This document shows positions 22,330 through 33,683 of a DNA stretch of 64,000 nt, piece by piece. The notes under the pieces are model-generated. The model made no database searches. It was not told the DNA's origin and saw only the letters and a list, made by a program, of their open reading frames with translations. How positions within the stretch are numbered: position 1 is the first letter of the stretch; every line of letters starts with the position of its first letter. Where the stretch lies: positions 20,508,762 to 20,572,761 of the forward strand of contig CM055205.1 of the NCBI GenBank assembly GCA_029224185.1, read 5' to 3'. A program made the position numbers and the translations under genes. This stretch comes from Karalla daura (Eukaryota > Chordata > Actinopteri > Chaetodontiformes > Leiognathidae).

Positions 22330-25300
22330 GGCAGGCTGTCTGATGAGGGTGTCAGATGCTGAAGTGAGACAGCAGATAGTTGAGTGTGTGAAATCTTTCT
22401 TCAGCTGTGTGGCCCCCAGACAGCTGCCCGACGGTACGGACCGGCCCCCGGGGTCCAGGCCCCCCCCTCGGACTTTCCGCTCTGACATCCGATTTTCTAG
22501 ACTTTCACTGAGTGAGGCTTCTCTCATGGTGTCCGTGGTGGCATGCTCGTGCTTTTCCACCCTCTTTTGTTTTTCTCTTTTGTATTTTACCTCTTTAGAG
22601 TTCTACTGGTACTCTGAGGTTATGGACCTAAACGCAGGTCAACCAAACAATGTTGACTATTAACAAAGATCGGCTCCTTTTAAATCTGTGATTTTCTTTC
22701 ATATTTTCAGTTTTCCACTAAGTGTGCATATTTTGCATATATTTTTTTGTTGTTTGTTGTTTTTGTTTGTTTTTTCTTTCTTTGGTCTGTCACTTGCTGT
22801 TTCGATACACAGAGGAAGATGAGAAACAAATGTAAAAAGATTAGACACGTGTTAAGCATTAACACTGTACAGAGTCACATCCTAGTAGAGAGTGAGGGAC
22901 TAAAAGCAGAGGTTGCTCCCTCTCCTCCTTCTCCTTCTCTCCTCCTCTCTTCCTCTCCTCCCTCTCCTCCTCTCCTCCTCTCCTCCTCTCCTCCCTCTCC
23001 TCCCTCTCCTCCTTCTCCTCCTCTCCTCCTCTCTTCCTCTCCTCCCTCTCCTCCCTCTCCTCCTCTCCTCCTCTCCTTCTCTCCTCCTCTCTTCCTCTCC
23101 TCCCTCTCCTCCTCTCCTCCTCTCCTCCTCTCCTCCTCTCCTCCCTCTCCTCCCTCTCCTCCTTCTCCTCCTCTCCTCCTCTCTTCCTCTCCTCCCTCTC
23201 CTCCCTCTCCTCCTCTCCTCCTCTCCTTCTCTCCTCCTCTCTTCCTCTCCTCCCTCTCTTCCTCTCCTCCTCTCCTCCTCTCCTCCTCTCCTCTTCCTCT
23301 CCTCCTCTCCTCCTCTCCTCCTCTCTTCCTCCCCTCCTCTCCTCCCTCTCCTCCTCTCTTCCTCTCCTCCTCTCCTCCCTCTCCTCCCTCTCCTCCTCTC
23401 CTCCCTCTCCTCCCTCTCCTCCTCTCTTCCTCTCCTCCCTCTCCTCCTCTCCTCCTCTCCTCCCTCTCCTCCCTCTCCTCCTTCTCCTCCTCTCCTCCTC
23501 TCTTCCTCTCCTCCCTCTCCTCCCTCTCCTCCTCTCCTCCTCTCCTTCTCTCCTCCTCTCTTCCTCTCCTCCCTCTCCTCCTCTCCTCCTCTCCTCCTCT
23601 CCTCCCTCTCCTCCCTCTCCTCCTTCTCCTCCTCTCCTCCTCTCTTCCTCTCCTCCCTCTCCTCCCTCTCCTCCTCTCCTCCTCTCCTTCTCTCCTCCTC
23701 TCTTCCTCTCCTCCCTCTCTTCCTCTCCTCCTCTCCTCCTCTCCTCCTCTTCCTCTCCTCCTCTCCTCCTCTCCTCCTCTCCTCCCTCTCCTCCCTCTCC
23801 TCCTCTCCTCCCTCTCCTCCCTCTCCTCCTCTCCTCCCTCTCCTCCCTCTCCTCCCTCTCCTCCTCTCCTCCTCTCCTCCTCTCTCCCTCTCCTCCCTCT
23901 CCTCCTCTCTCCCTCTCCTCCCTCTCCTCCTCTCCTCCTCTCCTCCTCTCTCCCTCTCCTCCCTCTCCTCCTCTCCTCCTCTCCTCCTCTCCTCCCTCTC
24001 CTCCCTCTCCTCCTTCTCCTCCTCTCCTCCTCTCTTCCTCTCCTCCCTCTCCTCCCTCTCCTCCTCTCCTCCTCTCCTTCTCTCCTCCTCTCTTCCTCTC
24101 CTCCCTCTCCTCCTCTCCTCCTCTCCTCCTCTCCTCCCTCTCCTCCCTCTCCTCCTTCTCCTCCTCTCCTCCTCTCTTCCTCTCCTCCCTCTCCTCCCTC
24201 TCCTCCTCTCCTTCTCTCCTCCTCTCTTCCTCTCCTCCCTCTCTTCCTCTCCTCCTCTCCTCCTCTCCTCCTCTCCTCCTCTTCCTCTCCTCCTCTCCTC
24301 CTCTCCTCCTCTCTTCCTCTCCTCCTCTCCTCCCTCTCCTCCTCTCTTCCTCTCCTCCTCTCCTCCCTCTCCTCCCTCTCCTCCTCTCCTCCCTCTCCTC
24401 CCTCTCCTCCTCTCCTCCCTCTCCTCCCTCTCCTCCTCTCCTCCCTCTCCTCCCTCTCCTCCTCTCTTCCTCTCCTCCCTCTCCTCCTCTCTTCCTCTCC
24501 TCCCTCTCCTCCTCTCCTCCTCTCCTCCTCTCCTCCCTCTCCTCCCTCTCCTCCTTCTCCTCCTCTCCTCCTCTCTTCCTCTCCTCCCTCTCCTCCCTCT
24601 CCTCCTCTCCTCCTCTCCTTCTCTCCTCCTCTCTTCCTCTCCTCCCTCTCTTCCTCTCCTCCTCTCCTCCTCTCCTCCTCTCCTCCTCTCCTCCTCTCCT
24701 CCTCTCCTCCTCTCCTCCTCTCCTCCCTCTCCTCCTCTCCTCCTCTCCTCCTCTCTCCCTCTCCTCCCTCTCCTCCTCTCCTCCTCCTCCTCCTCCTCTC
24801 CTCCTCCTCTCCTGTGTGCTCAGGGCTGCAGCCCACCGCGCCGGGCTACAGGCTGCAGCTGCTGGAGCTCAGCGAGCTGACCACCACGCTGCTGCGCTCC
24901 ATGGCCGCTCCTCAGCTCCAGCCCTCCATCAGGCTGGGCCTGCTGCAGACACTTCAGCTCCTCTCCAGCTCCTCGGGTCAGTGGCTGATTTGTGGAAGCA
25001 GCAGAGCTGTCAGTCAGGGTCGGTCAGTCCTTCGTCATTAGAGCCTGAAGGCAGCGCTCGAGGGCATAAAGCAGCTCATTACCAAAGAACGTCCAGACCA
25101 ACCATCTCAGCAGTGATTTTAAGTGTCCTTGTGTCAATGTCAGCAGGTCAATGGCTTGTTGTTTCTACAATTCAATCAAGTCTCGTTACCTTGGTTTGAT
25201 TTCAGACGTGAACTGCGTGTCGATCCTGAGGGCCTGGGGAGCGGAGACCATCTGCCTCAGCCTGACTGAGCCCGACCCGTCCACCCAGGTTCTGTCCTGC

Positions 25301-28300
25301 TCCTCGGAGATCCTCCACAACCTGCTGGAGCGAGGCGGCCAGGCCCAGCTCACGGCTCAGCTCTGCAGCCTGGAGTGTGTCACGTATGTAGCAAATAAGT
25401 TCCTAGACATTGTTTAGATGCGACTCCCAGTTATAATGACCTGTGGACATGTCGAGGACAACTCGTCACTGTTACGGTCAGGCGAGGGCTTCAGGCCTGC
25501 GCTCAGCGACTGTGCTGTGTGCGCTCTGCTTGGTCTCAGATCTCTGAAGGAAGCCTTCTCCAAGCAGCTGCAGAGCAGCTCTGCAGACTCTCAGCTGCGC
25601 CTCGCCAACGACCTGCTGGCCATCGTCAGTCTCCTGGCTGAAAGGACCACCTCTGTGCTCATCGTGAGTGCAGGACTCACTCGTAGATTCTGTGTTAAAC
25701 GGCTCTGTGTGGTTAAAAACGCTCTGACACTCTGTCATTTTCAGGAGAGTTTATTTGCCAAACAGCTCGTTGCTCTCGCCACATTGTCAGAGAGTGAGGC
25801 TCCTTCTTTCCTTACACATTATTCCTTCACAGAACACTTTCTAAACAGGTTAAACCGATTAACTGTTTATTCCAACAGCTCCAGGGAAAGCTTGTGACCC
25901 TTTGGTCCAAAAGCTGAAGCTCAGCTTCAGTTATGAGGCCTTCTCAATGAAGAAGTTGTTGTTGAACCTGTTGGTTCTGATGGCACACGACTCGGCTGCT
26001 CTGCAGGTCAGTCTGCTCCTCTTTATGCTTGTAAATAAACATAGGACGGCTTAAACAAACAAAAACACAGTAAATACATTCACTAAAACGTTACAAGGGT
26101 TATATGCTGCAGGAGTGTATTGTCATCAGGGTTTTTGGGGGGTAATTCTATATCCTGGCAACGTATCTGACTGTATATAGTCCTCGAGATGTTGGCAGGT
26201 ATGGGTTATTGATCCGTCTGGTTGAATATTAGTGAAACTGAGAATCACAGAAAATGTTTGGAACGTATGGACGGGTCTGCTCCTCTGACCAAACGTGTCT
26301 GCAGAAGTCGTCTCTTATGAAGATGAAGTGACATCTGTAACTGGAGCCCTTCCTCTCCCAGCTCTACAGAGAGCAGCAGGTCCTGGAGGCCCTGCTGACC
26401 CTGGCCGTGCCGCCTGGGGCCCCGGGGCCCGGCCTCCCGGGGCCCGGCCGCTGGTCCCCCGGCCAGCAGGAGGAGCTGCAGCTGCAGGCGCTGGACTCTC
26501 TGGCCTCGCTCGCTCCTCTGATGCTGGACGACTTCCTGCAGCTGCACGGCAGCACATGCCTGCTGAACTGGTGCATGGAGGCCGGTGAGGACGGATCTGA
26601 AAGTCTGGATCAGTCTCAGTCTCTCTCACCTCAGTCTCAGTCTCTCTCACCTGCCCTGTCCAGCAGGCGAGGCCTGCAGTGCAGTCAGTCTGTACAGGCT
26701 GTGTAGTGCCAAGCAGATTCTATTCTGTAAGAGACAGTTCCTCCACCTGTTTCAGGGGAAAGGAAAAGTCCTCTCGATATTATTTATCTTAGAAACACTA
26801 TCTGAAGCATTACTGGACCTGAGCAGGGGGAGAGACATGTCTAGGTGTGGTTGCCAGATCAGGATCAGCAGAGGTCTGTGTAGTAGTGTGAGAGGCCTGA
26901 GACAGTCTGAGGTCAGGAGTTAAGATGTTATGCATCTCACCTCCTCTGAAGCATCTCATGTGGTCTGACTGTGTTCCCTGCTCCCGCCCAGACGCCCTCC
27001 TGGCCCGGGGCGCCAGCAGCAAGAAGCTGCAGCTGCGTCAGTGTGTGCGGGTCCTGAGGGCGGTGGCGGCGGTGGGCGAGGAGCGGCTGCAGGAGGACCT
27101 CTGTGACCAGGACGCCATCGGCCTGCTGCTGGGTAGGTGCAGCCCTGCCCCCGGTCCCAGCACAGCGCACCCGTCTCATAGACAACCTGTGCTGCAGGGA
27201 TTCTGATGCAGATCGAGGCGAGCCCTGAGGACGACGAGGTCCTCGGCCTGGAGATCCAGTCTGACATCCAGCTGACCCTGTCGCTGCTGTGTGAGAGCGA
27301 CATGCACAGGAAGGTGACGCTCTAATCCTTCTGTCTCTGGGTCTGCTGCTGTTGTTCAGTTTTCAGATGTTCAGTGCAACTTTGTAGACACACATACAGT
27401 TATGCAGAGTCACACGGAGGCGTATGAAGTCACATAAAGTCATGTGATCATTCGGGGGCGTGGCAGGAGAGACAGCCAATCAGGTCTGGTTGCCAGATCA
27501 GCATGAAAGGAGCCAGATCTGAGCAGAAACAGGGTGTGATATTCCCACAGCTGTCCTCCTCACCACCAGCAGGTCACACGTCTTCAGCTCCGTTCTCTCT
27601 GCCTGGCAGGAGCTGTTTGGCTCAGAGGGAGTAGAGATGGTCGTCCACTTCCTGAGGAAAGGCTCCGGCATGTTCCACAGCGGCCTGGGACACAACAAGC
27701 TCGTCCTCTCCACAGTCGACTGTGTCTGGTCAGTATCAGTTCAACCATGGATGCTACCTGTGTCTCCTGGAGGCTCAGAGCTTCTTCCAGATGTGCACTG
27801 TCCCTAACATCTGGATTTTAGCTGGATCTGCAGAGTTTAAACGTCAGAGTGACACCTTATTTGATCGACCAGTAACCTCATTTTGTTTTGTCCTTCACAC
27901 ACTCACACGTGTACGTTATGTTACTAAGGTCTCAGCTCTTTGTTTTAGTCTTTTACCCCTATGTTCCAGAAAAGTCTTTGAAGAGGGGAGGCAATGTTCT
28001 GAAGTTGATCTGGAGAACCATGAGCGATGTTTATCTGGTGGAGGAATGTTCCGGTCGTTCTATCTTGTTTGTGTGTCCTCAGGTCCTGCATCGTGGGCTG
28101 CTACACCACCGAGGACTACTTCCTGGCTAAAGACGGCGTGCTCCTCCTGCTGGACCTGCTCAGTGTGAGTATCTGACCCGTGCCCACTCAGACCCGGCCT
28201 TCGCTCCACTGTGAAGCTGCTCCTCTGCCCCTCAGGCCAGCCCCAGGTGTGTGCACGGCCTGGTCCTGTCCACGCTGCTGGAGCTCTGCGACAACCCCAG

Positions 28301-30638
28301 CTCGCTGCCTCGCATCCTGGGCTGGAGCGAGCCGGGCGGCCGCACGGCACCCGGCCTCCTGCTGCAGCTGTGGAGGGAGGAGGAGGAGCAGCTGGGAGTG
28401 AGCCGGGACCAGGAGGGAGCGATCACAGGTGAGGAGGAGAGAGGAGAGGAGGAACATCATCCCAGTCAGACCAAAGCAAACTTTACTCATACACAGCTTT
28501 TCATACAACGTTGTAGCATAATGAATGAAAACATTAAACACCAGGGGCGAGTGAGGAAGTGTATCGAGGACATGTTAAAAGATAAACCTCTCCTCTAAGG
28601 TTCTGCTCTGTTCTGCTCTGACCCAGACCTGCAGAGACCTCTCCTCTAACGTTCTGCTCTGTTCTGCTCTGACCCAGACCTGCAGAGACCTCTCCTCTAA
28701 CGTTCTGCTCTGTTCTGCTCTGACCCAGACCTGCAGAGACCTCTCCTCTAACGTTCTGCTCTGTTCTGCTCTGACCCAGACCTACAGAGACCTCTCCTCT
28801 AACGTTCTGCTCTGTTCCACCTCTGACCCAGACCTGCAGAGACCTCTCCTCTAACGTTCTGCTCTGTTCTGCTCTGACCCAGACCTGCAGAGACCTCTCC
28901 TCTAACGTTCTGCTCTGTTCTGCTCTGACCCAGACCTGCAGAGACCTCTCCTCACTGTGTTCCAGCGGGACGAAACAAACACCAGCACTCCCAGTGCAGC
29001 AGTACTGGAGGTATCAGAGAACCTGCGCTCCAAGATCTACTCCATCTTCTGCAAGCTGGGTACCGCTCTCAGTAATACAGACTATTCAGACATTCCACAG
29101 AATGTATAGAAAGTGTTTTAGCTGGATAGAGAAGTTTAGGTCTAGAATCACAATTACTAAAATGATGGTAATTCCGCAAATAGCAGGAATGATCATTTGT
29201 TTTTTCTGCAGGTTTTCAAAACCTTCCTGGATTATCAACGCAGCACAATTTGACCTTGAGCATCGTGAAGCGATATCTGGACTTCAAGGTGGACTTCACG
29301 TCATTTTTGTAGCATCAGGACAACTTCAGAGATGTTGTTTAATACCTGTTATCATCATTACCAGTACTGCAGGCTCAGGAGTCAGATGGAAACAGCTTAA
29401 GTGGCGAATATGAGACCAGATCTGACTGAGATGAGGTCTCAAATCATCTGAAGTGTGTGTGAGCAGTGTGGGTGCGTGGTGTGTCCCAGGTGGGGGAGGT
29501 GTGGGAGGAGGTGGTCAGGGAGCTGCGTCTGGAGGCTGTGAGGCCCATCAGCCCGGACCAGGAGGCTCTGAGCAGCATCTGCAAGGCGCTGGAGCAGACG
29601 GCCAGGGCGGCGTCCGCCGAGCAGAGCAGCCTGCTGGAGCAGGCCGAGAAGAAGGAGAAGGACAAGGAGAAGCTGGTGTACACCCAGGTGCAGACACACA
29701 CGCATGTCCTGCTGGGAGGCTCCAGCCACACTGGGCTGTTCTCATTGACCTATGCATCATCAAATCCCATCAAATCTTATGTTTAGATACAAAATCTGGC
29801 TCCAGATTTTCCAAACCTGCAGGCAGGAATCACACCCAGATTTACTTTTTGCACTGTAAAAACTGCATCCAAACTGCTAAATGTTGAAAAAAAACACCAC
29901 ATAATCTAGTAGTGTGGTGTGTTTGTAGTTTGTTGAGTGTATACTGGGGGGCTATGGGCATGTATGTAGGGCTGTCCAACATCTCATTATTTGCATCTCA
30001 TCTAACATGTAGCCTCAAACAGGGTCATCTAGCATCTCATTTCCAGTCTTGGTTGTTTGTGTTTTGCAGATTATGTCCGGCAGGAAGCAACAGGAGCTCG
30101 TAGCCAAATCCTGGGACGACTACGTCTCCAGGACGTCAAACTATGAGATCCTGAAGGTTGGACCGTCCACAGCCACAGAGCTCGGGCCCAGGAGACGTGT
30201 CGGAGTTGACTCTGTGTCTGTGTGCAGGAGGTGAAGGCTCAGAGGGAGAAGATGATGGAAGCATCGAGACTGAAGCAGGAGGACGCAGCCGTCCGGGCCC
30301 CAGAGGTGTCTGACCAGCACACACCAGGAGACAGCTCAACTGTCCTCTCTGATCTCTGATTGTTATATCGTAAACAAATGATATCATCTTTTTATTGTTT
30401 ATTGTTATTTTGTTGTTGTTGTGTGCAGCAGGCTGGGCTCAGCGCTAACTGTCTGCCTGGCTGTGTGTTTCAGGGCTACGTGGGTCAGGTGGTGGCGGTG
30501 GAGAGCACGGGGGCCCCGGGGCCCGGGGGGGTCAGGGTCACCCTGGCCGGGGCCCCCATCAGACCTCCACGCCAGGAACCAGCAGCCGCCTCCACCCCAG
30601 ACCCTGAATACTTCAGCACCGTGTCTGTCAAGGACTGA
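20715..30638 (+). CDS. cfap69: Cilia- and flagella-associated protein 69
   Basis: CFAP69 is an armadillo-type axonemal protein needed for sperm flagella and olfactory cilia in mammals. Twenty-three exons join to 908 residues (human about 941): 20715-20807, 21325-21384, 21473-21529, 21878-21987, 22087-22163, 22335-22433, 24824-24976, 25206-25383, 25540-25663, 25745-25793, 25885-26006, 26362-26584, 26992-27132, 27198-27313, 27610-27728, 28083-28164, 28236-28428, 28934-29059, 29212-29288, 29490-29687, 30070-30156, 30228-30305, 30474-30638. Diagnostic blocks: GIAKILNICAERAEEHPEYV, LPFMKEKASDEINYAPDV, LTEPDPSTQVLSCSSEIL, LQLQALDSLASLAPLMLDDF, GVEMVVHFLRKG, SENLRSKIYSIFCKLGFQNL and AKSWDDYVSRTSN. 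A Glu/Lys-rich probable coiled coil spans about residues 735-830. Exon 12 has a GC-rich Pro/Gly insertion near 26401-26465. Intron 6 carries the giant pyrimidine tract and intron 17 the acceptor repeats. Confidence 0.96.
22246..22328 (+). repeat. (GT)n microsatellite before cfap69 exon 6
   Basis: About 80 bases of GT ending only 6 nt before the exon 6 acceptor at 22334. It takes the place normally held by the polypyrimidine tract. Confidence 0.95.
22911..24813 (+). repeat. 1.9-kb homopyrimidine tract in cfap69 intron 6
   Basis: Nearly 1,900 consecutive C/T bases built from TCC, TCTCC and CCTCTCC units, running to within about 10 nt of the exon 7 acceptor (24823). Beyond the short units there is longer order: a block starting CCTTCTCCTCCTCTCC recurs at about 23011, 23161, 23480, 23622, 24012, 24154 and 24553. 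Spacings alternate between about 142-150 and 320-400, suggesting paired segmental duplications. Because C/T codons cannot form stops, it yields open frames of about 650-760 codons (Leu/Ser/Pro on plus; Arg/Glu/Gly on minus). These are not genes. Confidence 0.97.
28570..28953 (+). repeat. 51-bp tandem repeat copying the cfap69 exon 18 acceptor
   Basis: Seven copies of a 51-bp unit. The phrase CTGACCCAGACCTGCAGAGA (one copy reads CTACAGAGA) recurs with ACCCAG at 28621, 28672, 28723, 28774, 28826, 28877 and 28928. The last copy is the true acceptor of exon 18 (exon begins 28934). The six upstream copies duplicate the pyrimidine tract, the AG and the first roughly 20 exon bases. Confidence 0.95.
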
Positions 30639-30897
30639 ACACAGCAGCAGAGTGGAGGACTGCTCTCCTCCTTCTCCTCCTCCTCCTCCTACTCCTACTC
30701 CTCCTTCCCCTTCTCTTCCTCCTCCTTCTCCTCCTTCTTCACCTCCTCCTCCTCCCTCCTCCACAACGCTGTAAACGTAGACTCATCAGGAAGAATCACT
30801 CTGTGATGGACGTCTGAAAGCTGCTCTGTGTGGCTGGCTGCAGATGCAGACATGAAGTCACTTCACACAATCAGCAGCTTGTACACTGGTCCACCTC

Positions 30898-30944
<47 letters not shown>

Positions 30945-31070
30945 CTGGCTGGCCTTTGTGGACCCTCTTCTTTCAGTTGGTCTGACTTGTAAATATTGAT
31001 GTATAATGGAGCAGTTCAGCAGCATGTTGCAGGTGTTTTCTAGATGTAAACTCATCTATTGTGAGCAGCG

Positions 31071-31076
31071 ATTAAA
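31071..31076 (+). terminator. Poly(A) signal of cfap69
   Basis: ATTAAA about 430 bp after the cfap69 stop, followed by T-rich sequence. It defines a probable 3'UTR of 30639 to about 31095, which contains a pyrimidine triplet run (30661-30765) and a CA microsatellite (30901-30941). Confidence 0.55.
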
Positions 31077-31099
31077 GGGTTTGTTTCTCTTTAGATGCG

Positions 31100-32200
31100 T
31101 TTCTATGCCTTAATTCTTAATTTGATTATATAAGAGCAACAGTGACAACCTGGAACAATCAATGAGGCATCATGGGAAACTGAGGCCTTATGTAACTTGA
31201 AAGATGAATGAAACAACCTCTAAATTTCTTTCAGAGCAGAGAAAAACTCTAATTGTGTCCAGTAAAAGTGAATGTTGGGTTGAGTGAAGCTCCATTCAGG
31301 TCGGTCTGTGTTTTCATTCAGTTTTCTGGCTTACATAAGTTACTGCAGCACATTAACACACATGTCCTGTGAAGCGTGCTCCATGCTGCACAGAGCCTCC
31401 TCCTCTCCTCCTCCTCCTCCTCCTCCTCCTCTCTGCCTCTCCCCGGCTGGATGACCAGATCCTCTCTGACAGGCCTTTGTTGGGTTGAGCCATCAGAGCG
31501 GGACGTCCAGGCTGCTCGGAGGACGGGACAGGCAGGGAGCGAGCCGGAGCGAGCCGGAGCTGCTGGGTCACAGGCTGAAGAGGAGCAGCAGCGGCTGAGG
31601 AAGGTGAGGAAGGTGAGGAAGGTGAGGATGCTGCTCTGCATCAGCCCACACCAAGCTGGCAGGCTGATCTGCTCCTCTCAGGAACTCTTTTTGGCTAAAC
31701 TTTTCTTTCCTTCCTTTGGAGGGTTCAGCAAAGTTTCACTGATTTGGGTTAAAAACAACTCACTCACTTCTGTCTGAAGAAGCTTTATACTGTATTCACA
31801 CTCTAAATTCATAGCCAGTTTATTTTATACTCTAACTTAATCTTGTTAATCCTGCACCTCTGTATGTACATTTTCATACCTTCATATATATGCAACCTGT
31901 TCATATTGTACAGACGGCTGCAACTATCGTTTTTGGAGTTGATTAATCTGTTGATTACTTCAGCGATTTATCAATTAGTTGTTTGTTAAGAAACCAGAAT
32001 TAGATGAAGCTGAGATTGGAGAACTTTGACTTAATGTCTTAAAATCCTTTTAAATAGGTTTTTTAATGCTGAAACCGAATTGTTGAGACATTGTAAAATT
32101 GTTTTTAAGTTGATTAGTCAACTAGTTGTTGCAGGGCTTAATTTACATAATAACAGTTAAATGTCAGACAAATCTGTTGTTTCCTCTTCATCTGTTATAG
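31100..32200. other. Intergenic region downstream of cfap69
   Basis: I see no gene. It holds a CTC-triplet run (about 31396-31440), a short GGTGAGGAA repeat (about 31600-31628) and AT-rich DNA. It may include the promoter of the small gene at 32519. Confidence 0.4.
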
Positions 32201-32212
32201 TCAGTAAAGCAG

Positions 32213-32420
32213 ACCCGGCAGACCCAGCAGACCCATCAGACCCAGCGGACCCAGCAGACCCAGCAGACCCAGCAGACCCAGCAGACCCAGCAGACCTGGT
32301 AGACCCAGCGGACCCAGCAGACCCAGCAGACCCAGCAGACCCAGCAGACCCAGCAGACCCGGTAGACCCGGCAGACCCAGCAGACCCATCAGACCCAGCA
32401 GACCCAGCGGACCCAGGCCA
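32213..32420 (+). repeat. 9-bp minisatellite (AGACCCAGC)n
   Basis: About 22 copies of a 9-bp unit with scattered transitions, reading Pro-Ala-Asp on plus. A second array of about three 24-bp units (GTCCAGGTGGACGACTGTC) follows at 32421-32500. Both end just before the start codon at 32519, so they sit in the promoter or 5'UTR of the small membrane-protein gene. Confidence 0.95.
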
Positions 32421-32518
32421 GTCCAGGTGGACGACTGTCTGTCCGTCCAGGTGGACGACTGTCTGTCCGTCCAGGTGGACGACTGTCCGTCCGTCCAGGT
32501 CCCTCTGAAGCAGCAGAG

Positions 32519-33612
32519 ATGATGATCAGGCTGGGACGACTGACGCCGGGCTACTTCCGTCTGCTGCAGGTGGGCCTCAGCTCTCAGGCTTCATGGAGAC
32601 GCCTCCTCCTTCACCTCCTTCACTGGCTCCTGTTGGAGCTGAAGCGGATCAGAGTGAATGCTCCGCTCGGTTCCTTGCTTTCAGCACCTCGGCCTCGACA
32701 GGACGTTTTCAGAGACGTCTTATAAGTTGAGTTAATAATTCACAGAGAGCTGATGCAGCTCTGCTCGGGAGGCCATATTATATAATCTGCTCAGATGTGT
32801 GTGGACGCTGTGCGTCTGAGGATGAGGAGGGAACTCTTCATCTCAGTTTGCTGCCAGTGGCTGCTCTGGCTGCCATGACAAACCTGCAGCGGCTCTGTTC
32901 TTCCCTCACTCAACACGACAGATGAGCGTCTGCTCTGCCACAGTCTTCCTCATGATTCTTGTGTCAATGCTGTTTCAGTTTAGAGAGGAGCAGATGGATG
33001 TACTTTGACATGTGACATACTCGTAGGTTTTCATAGAGTAAATTAAAATAGAACAGGACAGCGTTATCAGTCTCACTGTGGGGGAAATGAGCATGTTTGT
33101 CTGCTGCAATGAACATGAAACATAAAACTTCTGTCTCATCCAATCAGAGATAAGTATGTAAAACCACTCTCCAGATCCGGCCTCATGCCCATATATTCAT
33201 TAATGTCTGTAGATGAATCAAACACACACAATAAGCACAATAGGACACGACAAACAAGCTGCTGCTGTTCACTACTTTACTGTTACACAGAGTAGCTCTG
33301 CTGCCATGTTAGCATCTGGGTCGATCTGTCATCATCATAATTAGTATTTCTTCATTTTATCTGTCTGCTTCTACTTTTTACACTGTTTATATTTTCAACA
33401 GGAGACTGAGGAGTCACATCTTGTTCAGCAACTGTGATGTGACGATCATGTTCAGCATTGTGCTGACATTTGCTAATTAGCACTAGAAGAGAAAAAAACA
33501 AAACTCTTGGCAATTAAAACTTATGGTAACATCACAGCTCTGTGACCTGGAGGAGACGAGTCACACAGATCGGCAACAGACTGGCAGAGTAGAACATGAG
33601 AACATAATCCAG

Positions 33613-33683
<71 letters not shown>

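Noticed and set aside
22747..25041. A 764-codon plus-strand open frame (and about 650-codon frames in two other readings) rich in Leu/Ser/Pro or Arg/Glu/Gly
   Set aside because: It is the translation of a pure C/T tract that cannot form stop codons in those frames. It overlaps cfap69 intron 6 and exon 7 and has no protein-like composition.
32161..32508. A 115-codon frame of Pro-Ala-Asp repeats resembling a repeat-rich protein
   Set aside because: A 9-bp minisatellite with no sequence features of a gene beyond the repeat; better read as DNA upstream of the microprotein start.
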